The position numbers and the translations under genes were made by a program. From positions 9,185 through 73,184 of the forward strand of contig JBCDBX010000002.1 in the NCBI GenBank assembly GCA_039182865.1: 64,000 nucleotides of DNA, given 5' to 3'. This document shows positions 47,006 through 54,472 of this stretch, one piece after another. Origin of the DNA: UBA1858 sp039182865 (GTDB lineage Bacteria > Pseudomonadota > Gammaproteobacteria > UBA4575). The notes under the pieces are model-generated. The model ran no database searches, was not told the origin of the DNA, and saw nothing but the letters and a program-made list of their open reading frames with translations. The stretch's first letter is position 1, and every line of letters begins with the position of its first letter.

Positions 47006-47230
47006 ATGTCTAAGTATTTCCGTCGCAGAAGATATTGTCGTTTCACTGAAGAAGGCATCAAGTATGTTGATTACAAAGATATCGACTTATTGAAAGATTT
47101 CATTACCGAAACAGGCAAAATTGTTCCTAGTCGAATCACAGGAACAAAAGCTAAGTATCAACGTCAGTTAACGACTGCTATTAAGCGTGCGCGTTATTTG
47201 GCGCTACTACCATATAGCGACCAACATTAA
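47006..47230 (+). CDS. rpsR: 30S ribosomal protein S18
   Basis: Ribosomal protein S18, 74 residues, with the canonical RRRRYCRFTEEGI-like start (FRRRRYCRF), YKDIDLLKDFI and RITGTKAKYQRQLTTAIKRARYLALLPY. It binds beside S6 in the platform of the 30S subunit. The operon order is rpsF-rpsR-DUF2232-rplI. Confidence 0.97.
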   Translation: MSKYFRRRRYCRFTEEGIKYVDYKDIDLLKDFITETGKIVPSRITGTKAKYQRQLTTAIKRARYLALLPYSDQH

Positions 47231-47236
47231 AGTAGT

Positions 47237-47267
47237 CCGTCATTCTGAATCAATATCAGAATGACGG
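47237..47267 (+). repeat. Perfect 12-bp inverted repeat between rpsR and the DUF2232 gene
   Basis: CCGTCATTCTGA and its exact reverse complement flank a 7-base loop (ATCAATA), starting 6 bases after the rpsR stop and ending 9 bases before the next ATG. It would form a stable RNA hairpin covering the place where the RBS of the next gene should be. It lacks a U-run, so it is not a standard terminator; partial termination, RNA processing or translational damping are possible. Confidence 0.75.
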
Positions 47268-47276
47268 TATTTTAAT

Positions 47277-48170
47277 ATGTTCAAAAACTTTGCCAACTTC
47301 ACTGTCTCTGGGAAGCTTCCGGCTTTCACAGTTGTGTTTGGATTCTTGTCTTTGGCGATCGCCTTTCCATTAGCCGCCATAATCAGTGGTGCAGCATTGG
47401 TATTAATCACACTATACGTTGATCCCAAGAACAGCACACTCATCACCATCCTAGTAGGACTTGCTCTATCCGTATCCACTTTCTTTTTCTTGGGCAATGC
47501 ACTGATTGGATTATCTATAACGCTTGCACAATTATTTCCTAGCCTAATTCTTGCCACCTTATTTTATCGAACACGTTCTCTTTCGTTTACACTACAAGCT
47601 GCTGCCATATTAGGCGCGCTGTGCTTTATTTTGATCAAGCTTATGTTCCCCGAGGACGTATCCTTTTGGGAAGCGGCTATATCGCCGATGTTAACCAGCA
47701 TGTTTGAAGCCAGTGGTGTATCACCAGAAGAAAGCGCTAACTCTATTCGTGAAATTGCTGAGTACATGACAGGCGTGATGATTGCCTCAGTTGTATTAGT
47801 ACATTGCAGCATTCTATATTTTGGATATTGGCTATTTTGCAAAGCAAAAGATAGCGAACAGTACAAAACAGATTTTCGTGAAGTGCGCCTGGGTCATGCC
47901 TTGGCTGCGATTTCGATCGCAACTTGCATCTGGGCAATTACGACACAATCGGCCTATGCGGCGCAGCTTTGCGGAATCCTCAGCATCCTATTCGGCATAC
48001 AGGGTATGACCATCATACATGTCTTATGCGCCACGATGAAAAAGGGTAAGCTATGGCTAGTAGTTAGCTACCTGCTGGTGATATTTATACCTCAAGCAAT
48101 TTTCATCGTAATACTGTTGGGCTTATCTGACAGTTTCTTTAACTTACGTAAAAAAATTGAAGCTAATTAG
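47277..48170 (+). CDS. DUF2232 family integral membrane protein
   Basis: A 297-residue, very hydrophobic protein with about seven or eight membrane spans and no catalytic motif I recognise. Its place between rpsR and rplI is characteristic of the DUF2232 (YybS-like) family in gammaproteobacteria. No RBS is visible; a 12-bp hairpin lies just before the ATG. Function unknown. Confidence 0.82.
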   Translation: MFKNFANFTVSGKLPAFTVVFGFLSLAIAFPLAAIISGAALVLITLYVDPKNSTLITILVGLALSVSTFFFLGNALIGLSITLAQLFPSLILATLFYRTRSLSFTLQAAAILGALCFILIKLMFPEDVSFWEAAISPMLTSMFEASGVSPEESANSIREIAEYMTGVMIASVVLVHCSILYFGYWLFCKAKDSEQYKTDFREVRLGHALAAISIATCIWAITTQSAYAAQLCGILSILFGIQGMTIIHVLCATMKKGKLWLVVSYLLVIFIPQAIFIVILLGLSDSFFNLRKKIEAN

Positions 48171-48196
48171 TAACACTTATCTATAAAGGAAACATC

Positions 48197-48646
48197 ATGG
48201 AAGTTATTTTATTATCTAAAGTCGAAAACTTGGGCGCACTGGGAGACAAGGTTACAGTGAAATCAGGTTATGCGCGCAATTATCTTATCCCTCAAGGCAA
48301 AGCAAAATTTGCGACAGCGGAAAACATTGCTGAATTTGAAGCACGTCGCGCTGAACTTGAAGCGCAAGCCGCCGAAGTACTTTCGAGCGCCGAAGAACGC
48401 AAAGCCAAGCTTGATGGCACTACCATCACCATCCCAGCAAAAGAATCTAGTGAAGGAAAATTATTTGGTTCTGTTGGTAACGTTGATGTATTAGAAGCAC
48501 TAAAAGAGAATGGTCACGACGTTGAAAAACGCGAGATCCGTATGCCAGAGGGAGCGTTCAGAAATATTGGTGAATATGAAATTGAATTACATTTACATAC
48601 AGATGTAAATGCCACAATTACCATTCATATTGTTCCGGAAGAATAA
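48197..48646 (+). CDS. rplI: 50S ribosomal protein L9
   Basis: Ribosomal protein L9, 149 residues, with the N-terminal domain MEVILLSKVENLGALGDKVTVKSGYARNYLIPQGKA, the long connecting helix (about 42-75) and a C-terminal domain ending VNATITIHIVPEE. An RBS (AAGGAAA) precedes ATG. dnaB follows after 14 bp. Confidence 0.97.
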   Translation: MEVILLSKVENLGALGDKVTVKSGYARNYLIPQGKAKFATAENIAEFEARRAELEAQAAEVLSSAEERKAKLDGTTITIPAKESSEGKLFGSVGNVDVLEALKENGHDVEKREIRMPEGAFRNIGEYEIELHLHTDVNATITIHIVPEE

Positions 48647-48660
48647 ACATACAATCCAAA

Positions 48661-50064
48661 ATGGCCGAAATTATTTCCAGCGACGCGTACACTCCTCCGA
48701 ATACAGAGACTTTACGTACACCACCATATTCGCTTGAAGCTGAACAAGCCGTACTTGGCGGCTTAATGCTAGAAAATAATACTTGGGATCAAGTAGCGGA
48801 TAAACTTAATGAAGATGATTTCCATTTGTTTGATCACCGCATCATTTTTCAAGCCATTTCTGAGTTGGCTTACCACAATCAACCTTTTGATGTCGTCACC
48901 CTCGCCGATAAAATTAAACATGCAAAAGACACGAATATAAATAATGAAAATGTCACAGCATATGTCGCGACACTTGCCAAAGAGACTCCTACCGCTGCTA
49001 ACATCACTGCTTATGCAGATATCGTAAGAGAAAAATCAGTCTTACGAAAACTTGCCAGTACCGGCACTGAAATTGCCGGATCTGCCTATCAAACACAAGG
49101 CTTAAGTAGCAAAGAGTTGCTTGATGTTGCCGAAAAGAAAATTTTTGAAATAGGCGATCATGGTGCTAGACAACTTAGTGGTTTTAAGGGCATGAAGGAA
49201 CTACTTAAGACAACTGTTGAAAGAATTGACGAACTCTATGAACGCGGTGATAACATCACGGGCATTGCAACTGGTTTTGATCAGTTCGATGAAAATACTT
49301 CGGGCTTGCAAAATGGCGACTTAATTATTGTTGCGGGTCGCCCTTCTATGGGCAAAACTAGTTTAACGATGAATATCGCAGAGTATGCTGTAATTCAAAA
49401 GCAATCATGCGTTGCGATCTTCAGCATGGAGATGCCCAGCCACCAGCTAACGATGCGTATGCTGTCCTCTATCGGGCGCATTAATCAACAAAAAATACGC
49501 ACTGGAAAACTTACAGAAGAGGATTGGCCACGTCTAACTAGCGCTGTTTCAATGTTATCTGATGCAAAGTTATATATTGATGATAGCCCTGCACTAAGTC
49601 CTACTGAAATTCGTGCACGCGCTCGAAGACTCAAACGTGAACATGGCTTATCGCTGATCATCATTGATTATTTACAACTTATGCAGATTACCGGAAGCTC
49701 TGAAAATCGCACAAACGATGTATCAGAAATCTCGCGATCTCTAAAAGCCCTAGCCAAAGAACTCGATATACCTGTCATCGCATTATCGCAGTTAAATCGT
49801 AGCTTAGAGCAACGTACTGATAAACGTCCGGTCATGTCAGACCTACGAGAATCAGGAGCAATTGAACAAGATGCAGATCTAATTGTTTTTATTTATCGAG
49901 ATGAAGTTTACAACGATGAAAGTCCAGATAAAGGCACTGCAGAAATAATTGTTGCTAAACAACGTAATGGTCCTATATTCAAAACGCGCTTGACTTTTCT
50001 TGGGCAATACACTCGTTTTGAAAATTTTATCCCCGAAATTTACAACCATGAGAATCCTTCATGA
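48661..50064 (+). CDS. dnaB: Replicative DNA helicase DnaB
   Basis: Hexameric helicase that drives the replication fork. The N-terminal helical domain (about 20-125; PYSLEAEQAVLGGLM) binds primase, and the RecA-like C-terminal domain (about 195-460) has the Walker A IVAGRPSMGKTSLTMNI, Walker B IIIDYLQLM and the ALSQLNRSLEQRTDKRPVMSDLRESGAIEQDADLIVFIYR block. 467 residues, no intein. It overlaps alr (ATGA). Confidence 0.97.
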   Translation: MAEIISSDAYTPPNTETLRTPPYSLEAEQAVLGGLMLENNTWDQVADKLNEDDFHLFDHRIIFQAISELAYHNQPFDVVTLADKIKHAKDTNINNENVTAYVATLAKETPTAANITAYADIVREKSVLRKLASTGTEIAGSAYQTQGLSSKELLDVAEKKIFEIGDHGARQLSGFKGMKELLKTTVERIDELYERGDNITGIATGFDQFDENTSGLQNGDLIIVAGRPSMGKTSLTMNIAEYAVIQKQSCVAIFSMEMPSHQLTMRMLSSIGRINQQKIRTGKLTEEDWPRLTSAVSMLSDAKLYIDDSPALSPTEIRARARRLKREHGLSLIIIDYLQLMQITGSSENRTNDVSEISRSLKALAKELDIPVIALSQLNRSLEQRTDKRPVMSDLRESGAIEQDADLIVFIYRDEVYNDESPDKGTAEIIVAKQRNGPIFKTRLTFLGQYTRFENFIPEIYNHENPS

Positions 50065-51140
50065 GACGATCAGCGTATGCATTAATACGATTAGAACGTC
50101 TCGCTCACAACTTACAATTTCTACGCTCTTTCACTAAAGAGTCCAAGGTTATATCAGTTGTTAAAGCGGATGCATATGGCCATGGTTTAGCAAAAACAGC
50201 GCAAGCATTGAATCAAAGTGACGCTTTTGCAGTGACATGTGCAAGCGAAGCGAGCGAGTTGCGCGCAGCCAGTATTCTGCACCCCATTCTATGTTTACAA
50301 GGCTTTCAGGATAATGAAGAATTACAAGCCATTGCAGATTGCAATACACAACCTGTCATCCATAGTGATTATCAAATTAGTTTGTTAAAAGCTTGCAAAA
50401 TTAAACACCCCATTCAAGTATGGCTCAAAATTGATACTGGAATGAGCCGACTTGGCTTCCCAATTGAAAAAGCCTTATCTGCTTATCAAGAATTGTCGGA
50501 ATTAGAGTGCATCAATAAAATTCGTGTTATGACCCACTTTTCTCATGCGGATTTACTTGACGATGAAGTTACACAAAGACAGTTACAACGCTTTGAAAAT
50601 ACTTGTAAGCAAATTCCCCATTGCGAACGCAGTGCTGCCAACTCAGCAGGTTCTATTGCCTATTCTAATTCCCTATATCAGTGGGTAAGACCCGGCATTT
50701 GCCTATATGGAATTTCTCCCTTTCAGCCAGATCAAAGTCATCCTGACATTAGTGATTTAAAACCCGTCATGTCAGTTCATGCCCCTCTAATTTCAATTAA
50801 AGAATGTAAGCAAGGTGACAAAATTGGTTACGGTGGACTTTATACATGCCCACAAAATATGCGTATAGGTATAGTAGCAATAGGATATGCCGACGGATTT
50901 CCCAGAACCCTTAATCATCCTGTCAACGTCAGCATTGATGGTACCTTTGCACCAATTGTGGGACGAGTATCAATGGATATGATTACTATCAATTTAGACG
51001 GTGTTGAAGCCTCAATTGGAGATGATGTTGAATTATGGGGTGATGATATTCCGATTAATGAGGTCGCCCATGCGGCGGACACTATCAGTTATGAATTGTT
51101 ATGTGGAATAACCGGACGTATCAACCGAGTTTACCAATAA
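50061..51140 (+). CDS. alr: Alanine racemase
   Basis: PLP enzyme that makes D-alanine for peptidoglycan. The Schiff-base Lys35 is in SVVKADAYGHGLAK; LKIDTGMSRLGF, RPGICLYGISPF, the catalytic Tyr region KIGYGGLYTCPQ and GRVSMDMITINL are present. The length of 359 is normal. It shares a 4-bp overlap with dnaB, a common arrangement. Confidence 0.96.
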   Translation: MRRSAYALIRLERLAHNLQFLRSFTKESKVISVVKADAYGHGLAKTAQALNQSDAFAVTCASEASELRAASILHPILCLQGFQDNEELQAIADCNTQPVIHSDYQISLLKACKIKHPIQVWLKIDTGMSRLGFPIEKALSAYQELSELECINKIRVMTHFSHADLLDDEVTQRQLQRFENTCKQIPHCERSAANSAGSIAYSNSLYQWVRPGICLYGISPFQPDQSHPDISDLKPVMSVHAPLISIKECKQGDKIGYGGLYTCPQNMRIGIVAIGYADGFPRTLNHPVNVSIDGTFAPIVGRVSMDMITINLDGVEASIGDDVELWGDDIPINEVAHAADTISYELLCGITGRINRVYQ

Positions 51141-51293
51141 CTACTGCTCAAAATAAAGTTTCTTTGAATTTTAGCGGTCTTCTATATATTACAATTCACT
51201 TTTAAATTCATTTATTTGCGAACTAAACGCTATTTAAATAATCAACAGTAGGTACAATAAGAACATATAATTTTGATAATTAAGGACTCCAAT

Positions 51294-52052
51294 ATGTCAG
51301 ATTTCAAACTATCACGTCGAGGCATCGCGTATGCTTTTATTATTACTCTAGTGACCTTAGCATTATCAGCTTGCTCGACTTATGGTGACAAAGTTGCTCC
51401 AGTGCCATTACCAAGTGATCAAGCAGGTTCGATAAACATTGATGGTGTTGAGCTGTATGCTGAAGCATATTTAGATAGCGAAGCTGCGAAAAATGCCTTT
51501 GGTTTTGATATACGAGGAGCGGGCTTATTGCCTGTGCGCTTTGTCATCGACAATCAGTCAAACAAAGATGCACATATCAATCGTAATCAAACATTCTTAA
51601 TTGATAAGAAAAATCAAGCATGGCCATTGCTTACATATGATCAAGCGTTTAGACGTGTCAACGAAAGTGTGGAAATGGGTGAAATAGCCAAAGGCGCAGT
51701 CAAGCCCGGCATACTTGCCGCAGCTACTGGTGCATTAATTGGTGCAGCGGTTGGTGTTGTGGGTGGAAGCAGCGCTGGCGAAGCCGCTGCGCGAGGTGCA
51801 GCCGCTGGTGTTGCTACAGGTGCTGTCGTAGGTGGTGCAAACCGCTACCAAGAAGTGGGCAAAGAAATTCGCCAAAACCTTGCCAACCAATCTTTTGATG
51901 ACCGCATTGTGGATACTGGAGAAATATCTCACGGCTTTTTGTTCTTTCCAGGAGAACAGGAAATCACGTCAGTAAGCGCATTGAGACTTTCACTTTCAAT
52001 CAGCAATGACACACAAGTTGTTCAGATGCCTTTAGGCGTGAAAAACCTTTAA
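51294..52052 (+). CDS. Putative lipoprotein with glycine-zipper-like segment
   Basis: A 252-residue protein. The signal sequence ends in the lipobox LSAC (Cys near residue 26). The middle (about residues 135-180) is a Gly/Ala stretch with small residues every fourth position (GALIGAAVGVVGG, AAAGVATGAVVGG), a glycine-zipper pattern that may insert in a membrane. The open frame begins 7 codons earlier, but ATG 51294 has the RBS AAGGA. The family is not recognised; an outer-membrane-linked structural role is a guess. Confidence 0.72.
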   Translation: MSDFKLSRRGIAYAFIITLVTLALSACSTYGDKVAPVPLPSDQAGSINIDGVELYAEAYLDSEAAKNAFGFDIRGAGLLPVRFVIDNQSNKDAHINRNQTFLIDKKNQAWPLLTYDQAFRRVNESVEMGEIAKGAVKPGILAAATGALIGAAVGVVGGSSAGEAAARGAAAGVATGAVVGGANRYQEVGKEIRQNLANQSFDDRIVDTGEISHGFLFFPGEQEITSVSALRLSLSISNDTQVVQMPLGVKNL

Positions 52053-52073
52053 CTTAAACATCTTCTTTTCTAA

Positions 52074-52106
52074 GCTGCAATAGGACCTGACCAGGACTGT
52101 TGCAGC
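52074..52106 (+). repeat. Inverted repeat downstream of the glycine-zipper lipoprotein gene
   Basis: GCTGCAA pairs perfectly with TTGCAGC, and an inner CCTG/CAGG stem lies in the loop. It starts 21 bp after the stop codon. There is no following T run, so it may be a processing or Rho-assisted end rather than a simple terminator. Confidence 0.5.
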
Positions 52107-52272
52107 CTTATCCTATGGTATTAGTTAGTTATCCTATACAGGGTAACAAACAACCTATTGTCTTGATTTTTTTATAAATATCCATTCTGTGAGACAGTTC
52201 AAAATTACAGCGGGAAAATATTTTCAACATATGAGATAGTAAGTCCAGTTTCTAACTAAAAAGATAAGTCCC

Positions 52273-52779
52273 GTGAGTTCATTTCAAAGTCGTGAAGACA
52301 TGGTATCGGATGCACAACTTGCAATAGAGCGTCGCAATCGACAAGACCGCCGTCAGCCTTCTTTAAAAGGTTTTATTATTGGCTGCTTTAAGTGTCGCCG
52401 CAGACAGCCTCGACGTGCTGAAGGTTATCTTCATTATCATACTGATTGGTATGACACAAAAATTCTAGTGATGGCATTAGCGTTGGTTATTCTATCAATT
52501 ATGGATGCTGCTATGACTATGCACCTAATTAATCACCATGGTGCGGTAGAAATCAATCCGTTCATGAATTACTTGTTGCAGCAAGGCTCACATGTATTTA
52601 TTTACACTAAACTTGTACTCACATGCATTTGTGTATTTATACTAGCGGCTCACTACTATTCAAGAGTGCTGTCTTGGCTGCGCGTTGATATCGTATTGAT
52701 ATTCGCTCTATTTATTTACATGGGACTGGTGACTTACGAATTTGCTCTATTATTTAATTCCCCTAATGCAGTCGCATAG
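52273..52779 (+). CDS. DUF5658 family membrane protein
   Basis: A 168-residue protein with a basic N-terminus (ERRNRQDRRQ and CFKCRRRQPRR, residues 19-50) and three or four membrane spans from about residue 63. The pattern ILSIMDAAMTMHLINHHGAVEINPFMNYLLQQG is that of DUF5658. Function is unknown. The start is taken as GTG at 52273; the next in-frame ATG is 9 codons on. Its last 17 bases overlap the convergent hypothetical gene. Confidence 0.72.
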   Translation: MSSFQSREDMVSDAQLAIERRNRQDRRQPSLKGFIIGCFKCRRRQPRRAEGYLHYHTDWYDTKILVMALALVILSIMDAAMTMHLINHHGAVEINPFMNYLLQQGSHVFIYTKLVLTCICVFILAAHYYSRVLSWLRVDIVLIFALFIYMGLVTYEFALLFNSPNAVA

Positions 52780-53104
52780 GATCGTCTTCTCGTAGCTTAA
52801 CTAATTGCCGTTGCCACATGGCAATGTTGCCTGGATTGGAACCACGCGCCATAGAATCCAACCATTTATCATGACACAGCATTAATAACTCTAAACCCTC
52901 ATCCGTAAAATCAGACATTTTCAACTCGAAGTCAATCCAATCATTACTATCAGTTTTATTATTATTAATTAATCCTGTTTCCTTAAAAAAATTCAATAAT
53001 GGTTTATAGCGATTGCGAAAGTCCTCGACTACTTTGCGTTTAGTGGCGTCCTCAGAATTTTCATCCACGTACCACTTACAAGCATCAATTACCATATCTT
53101 TCAT
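52763..53104 (-). CDS. Hypothetical soluble protein
   Basis: A 113-residue charged, mostly helical protein (helices predicted around KRKVVEDFRNRYKPLLNFFKETG and EGLELLMLCHDKWLDSM). A strong RBS (AGGGAGG) lies 9 bases before the ATG, which supports a real gene. The family is not recognised. It converges on and overlaps the DUF5658 gene by 17 bp. Confidence 0.68.
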   Translation of the reverse strand: MKDMVIDACKWYVDENSEDATKRKVVEDFRNRYKPLLNFFKETGLINNNKTDSNDWIDFELKMSDFTDEGLELLMLCHDKWLDSMARGSNPGNIAMWQRQLVKLREDDPMRLH

Positions 53105-53386
53105 AATACCAACCTCCCTAGCAGTTGGTGAAGATCAGAAATAAGGTTCTAATTTATATCCCCTTAAGAATGATCTAATTTTTACTCTCGTTATGGACAT
53201 TATCAAACTCATATCGTCCGACAAAAACTGCCTTCCATCAATCGCACTTTAAATTGACTGTCAAATTCATTTGGAACTATTTTTTTGATCAAATCTACGT
53301 AAGCGCTTATAAATGGTTGACTTGTTAATAATTTCGTAACAATGATGGTCAATAATTTATCGAACTAAAGTTACCAAGATATTAAA

Positions 53387-53698
53387 ATGAAGCATAATAA
53401 GACTGTGGGAAGCGAGAATTGTATCTTCCTAAATGAGGTAAAAATTGCAGGACGTGGAATTTGTACTTTATGTCCGGCATGCAGCATGAATACTCATGCA
53501 CACTACTTACATAATAAACTAATGATCTCATATTGTGATTGCAAGAATTTAGGTGGACTATATGTTGGCTTTTGTGACAAACCTTTCTGGAAATTATTTA
53601 CAGACATGTCAAAACTTGAGTTTATGGAATTTGCACAAAGTGCGAATGCTTATGTCGATACGATGCGAGACCTACATTTAGAAAGCAAATCCGCATAA
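53387..53698 (+). CDS. Cysteine-rich small hypothetical protein
   Basis: A 103-residue protein with seven cysteines, including a CxxCxxC cluster (CTLCPAC, about residues 26-32) close to His-rich NTHAHYLHN, then YCDC and a further Cys at FCD. This pattern could bind a metal (zinc or Fe-S) but matches no family I know. There is no signal sequence. It lies alone, with AT-rich spacers on both sides. Confidence 0.62.
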   Translation: MKHNKTVGSENCIFLNEVKIAGRGICTLCPACSMNTHAHYLHNKLMISYCDCKNLGGLYVGFCDKPFWKLFTDMSKLEFMEFAQSANAYVDTMRDLHLESKSA

Positions 53699-53842
53699 TT
53701 TTTAGAATATATATCTAGATAATGGATGCTATTAATCTAAATTTTTCAAAAACTTTTTATAGCAAAAATTTATTCCCTTTTTAGCATCAAATCCTTTAAG
53801 ATTAATAAGTGTTTACACTAAATTAATATTAAAGATCTTGCT

Positions 53843-54391
53843 ATGGCTACAAAACATAAGACTTATCATGACATTACTAAGAAGACTTGGATTTATGATC
53901 ATCTGGCATTTATTCTACCTTTAACCCTATTTCGCAGCACACCTTCCGTTGAGTTCTATAAAATTCCTGATGTCATGCGAAACCTAGGATCCGTCGACAA
54001 AGTGATTCATCAAAAAGGGGCAAAGTCTCCAATGATCGCAGGCGACAAAAAACATTACTGGTATATGCATCAGTATCAAGAGGACCAGCTTGTAGTACAT
54101 CAAGGTAAACGAGTTATTGACTTGTATTCCAGAAAGCATGGAAAGATTGAACACTTCGAAGTATACCCCGACAAAATTAAACACGAAGGAAAAATAATTT
54201 TTAAAGGTGCCGGTATTCTTGCCTGGCCAGTCTACGTTTTTCATCGGGTCTACAGCCCCGAAGGCAGCATCTCAACAAATTACGCAAGACATTACGCAGG
54301 TTATGACGTAAATACTAATTTCAATATTTATGATCTGGACCCAGAAACGGGCGAATATCATGTCATACGTAAAGGACACGAAGACCAATAA
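53843..54391 (+). CDS. Hypothetical protein, 182 residues
   Basis: A soluble, beta-rich-looking protein with many aromatic and His residues (HKTYHDITKKTW, KKHYWYMHQYQ, PVYVFHRVYSPEG, NYARHYAGYDV). No signal peptide; one weakly hydrophobic stretch (LAFILPLTLF). I recognise no family. It ends just before a strong bidirectional terminator. Confidence 0.68.
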   Translation: MATKHKTYHDITKKTWIYDHLAFILPLTLFRSTPSVEFYKIPDVMRNLGSVDKVIHQKGAKSPMIAGDKKHYWYMHQYQEDQLVVHQGKRVIDLYSRKHGKIEHFEVYPDKIKHEGKIIFKGAGILAWPVYVFHRVYSPEGSISTNYARHYAGYDVNTNFNIYDLDPETGEYHVIRKGHEDQ

Positions 54392-54417
54392 CATATCCAA
54401 TATAATCTAAGCTGCAT

Positions 54418-54449
54418 AAAAAAAGCCAACAATTAATGTTGGCTTTTTT
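54418..54449. terminator. Bidirectional terminator between convergent genes
   Basis: GCCAAC pairs with GTTGGC around AATTAAT, extended by seven A on one side and six T on the other. It can stop both the plus-strand 182-residue gene and the minus-strand repeat lipoprotein gene. Confidence 0.92.
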
Positions 54450-54472
54450 AACAGCAAATTAAAACTTATTTT

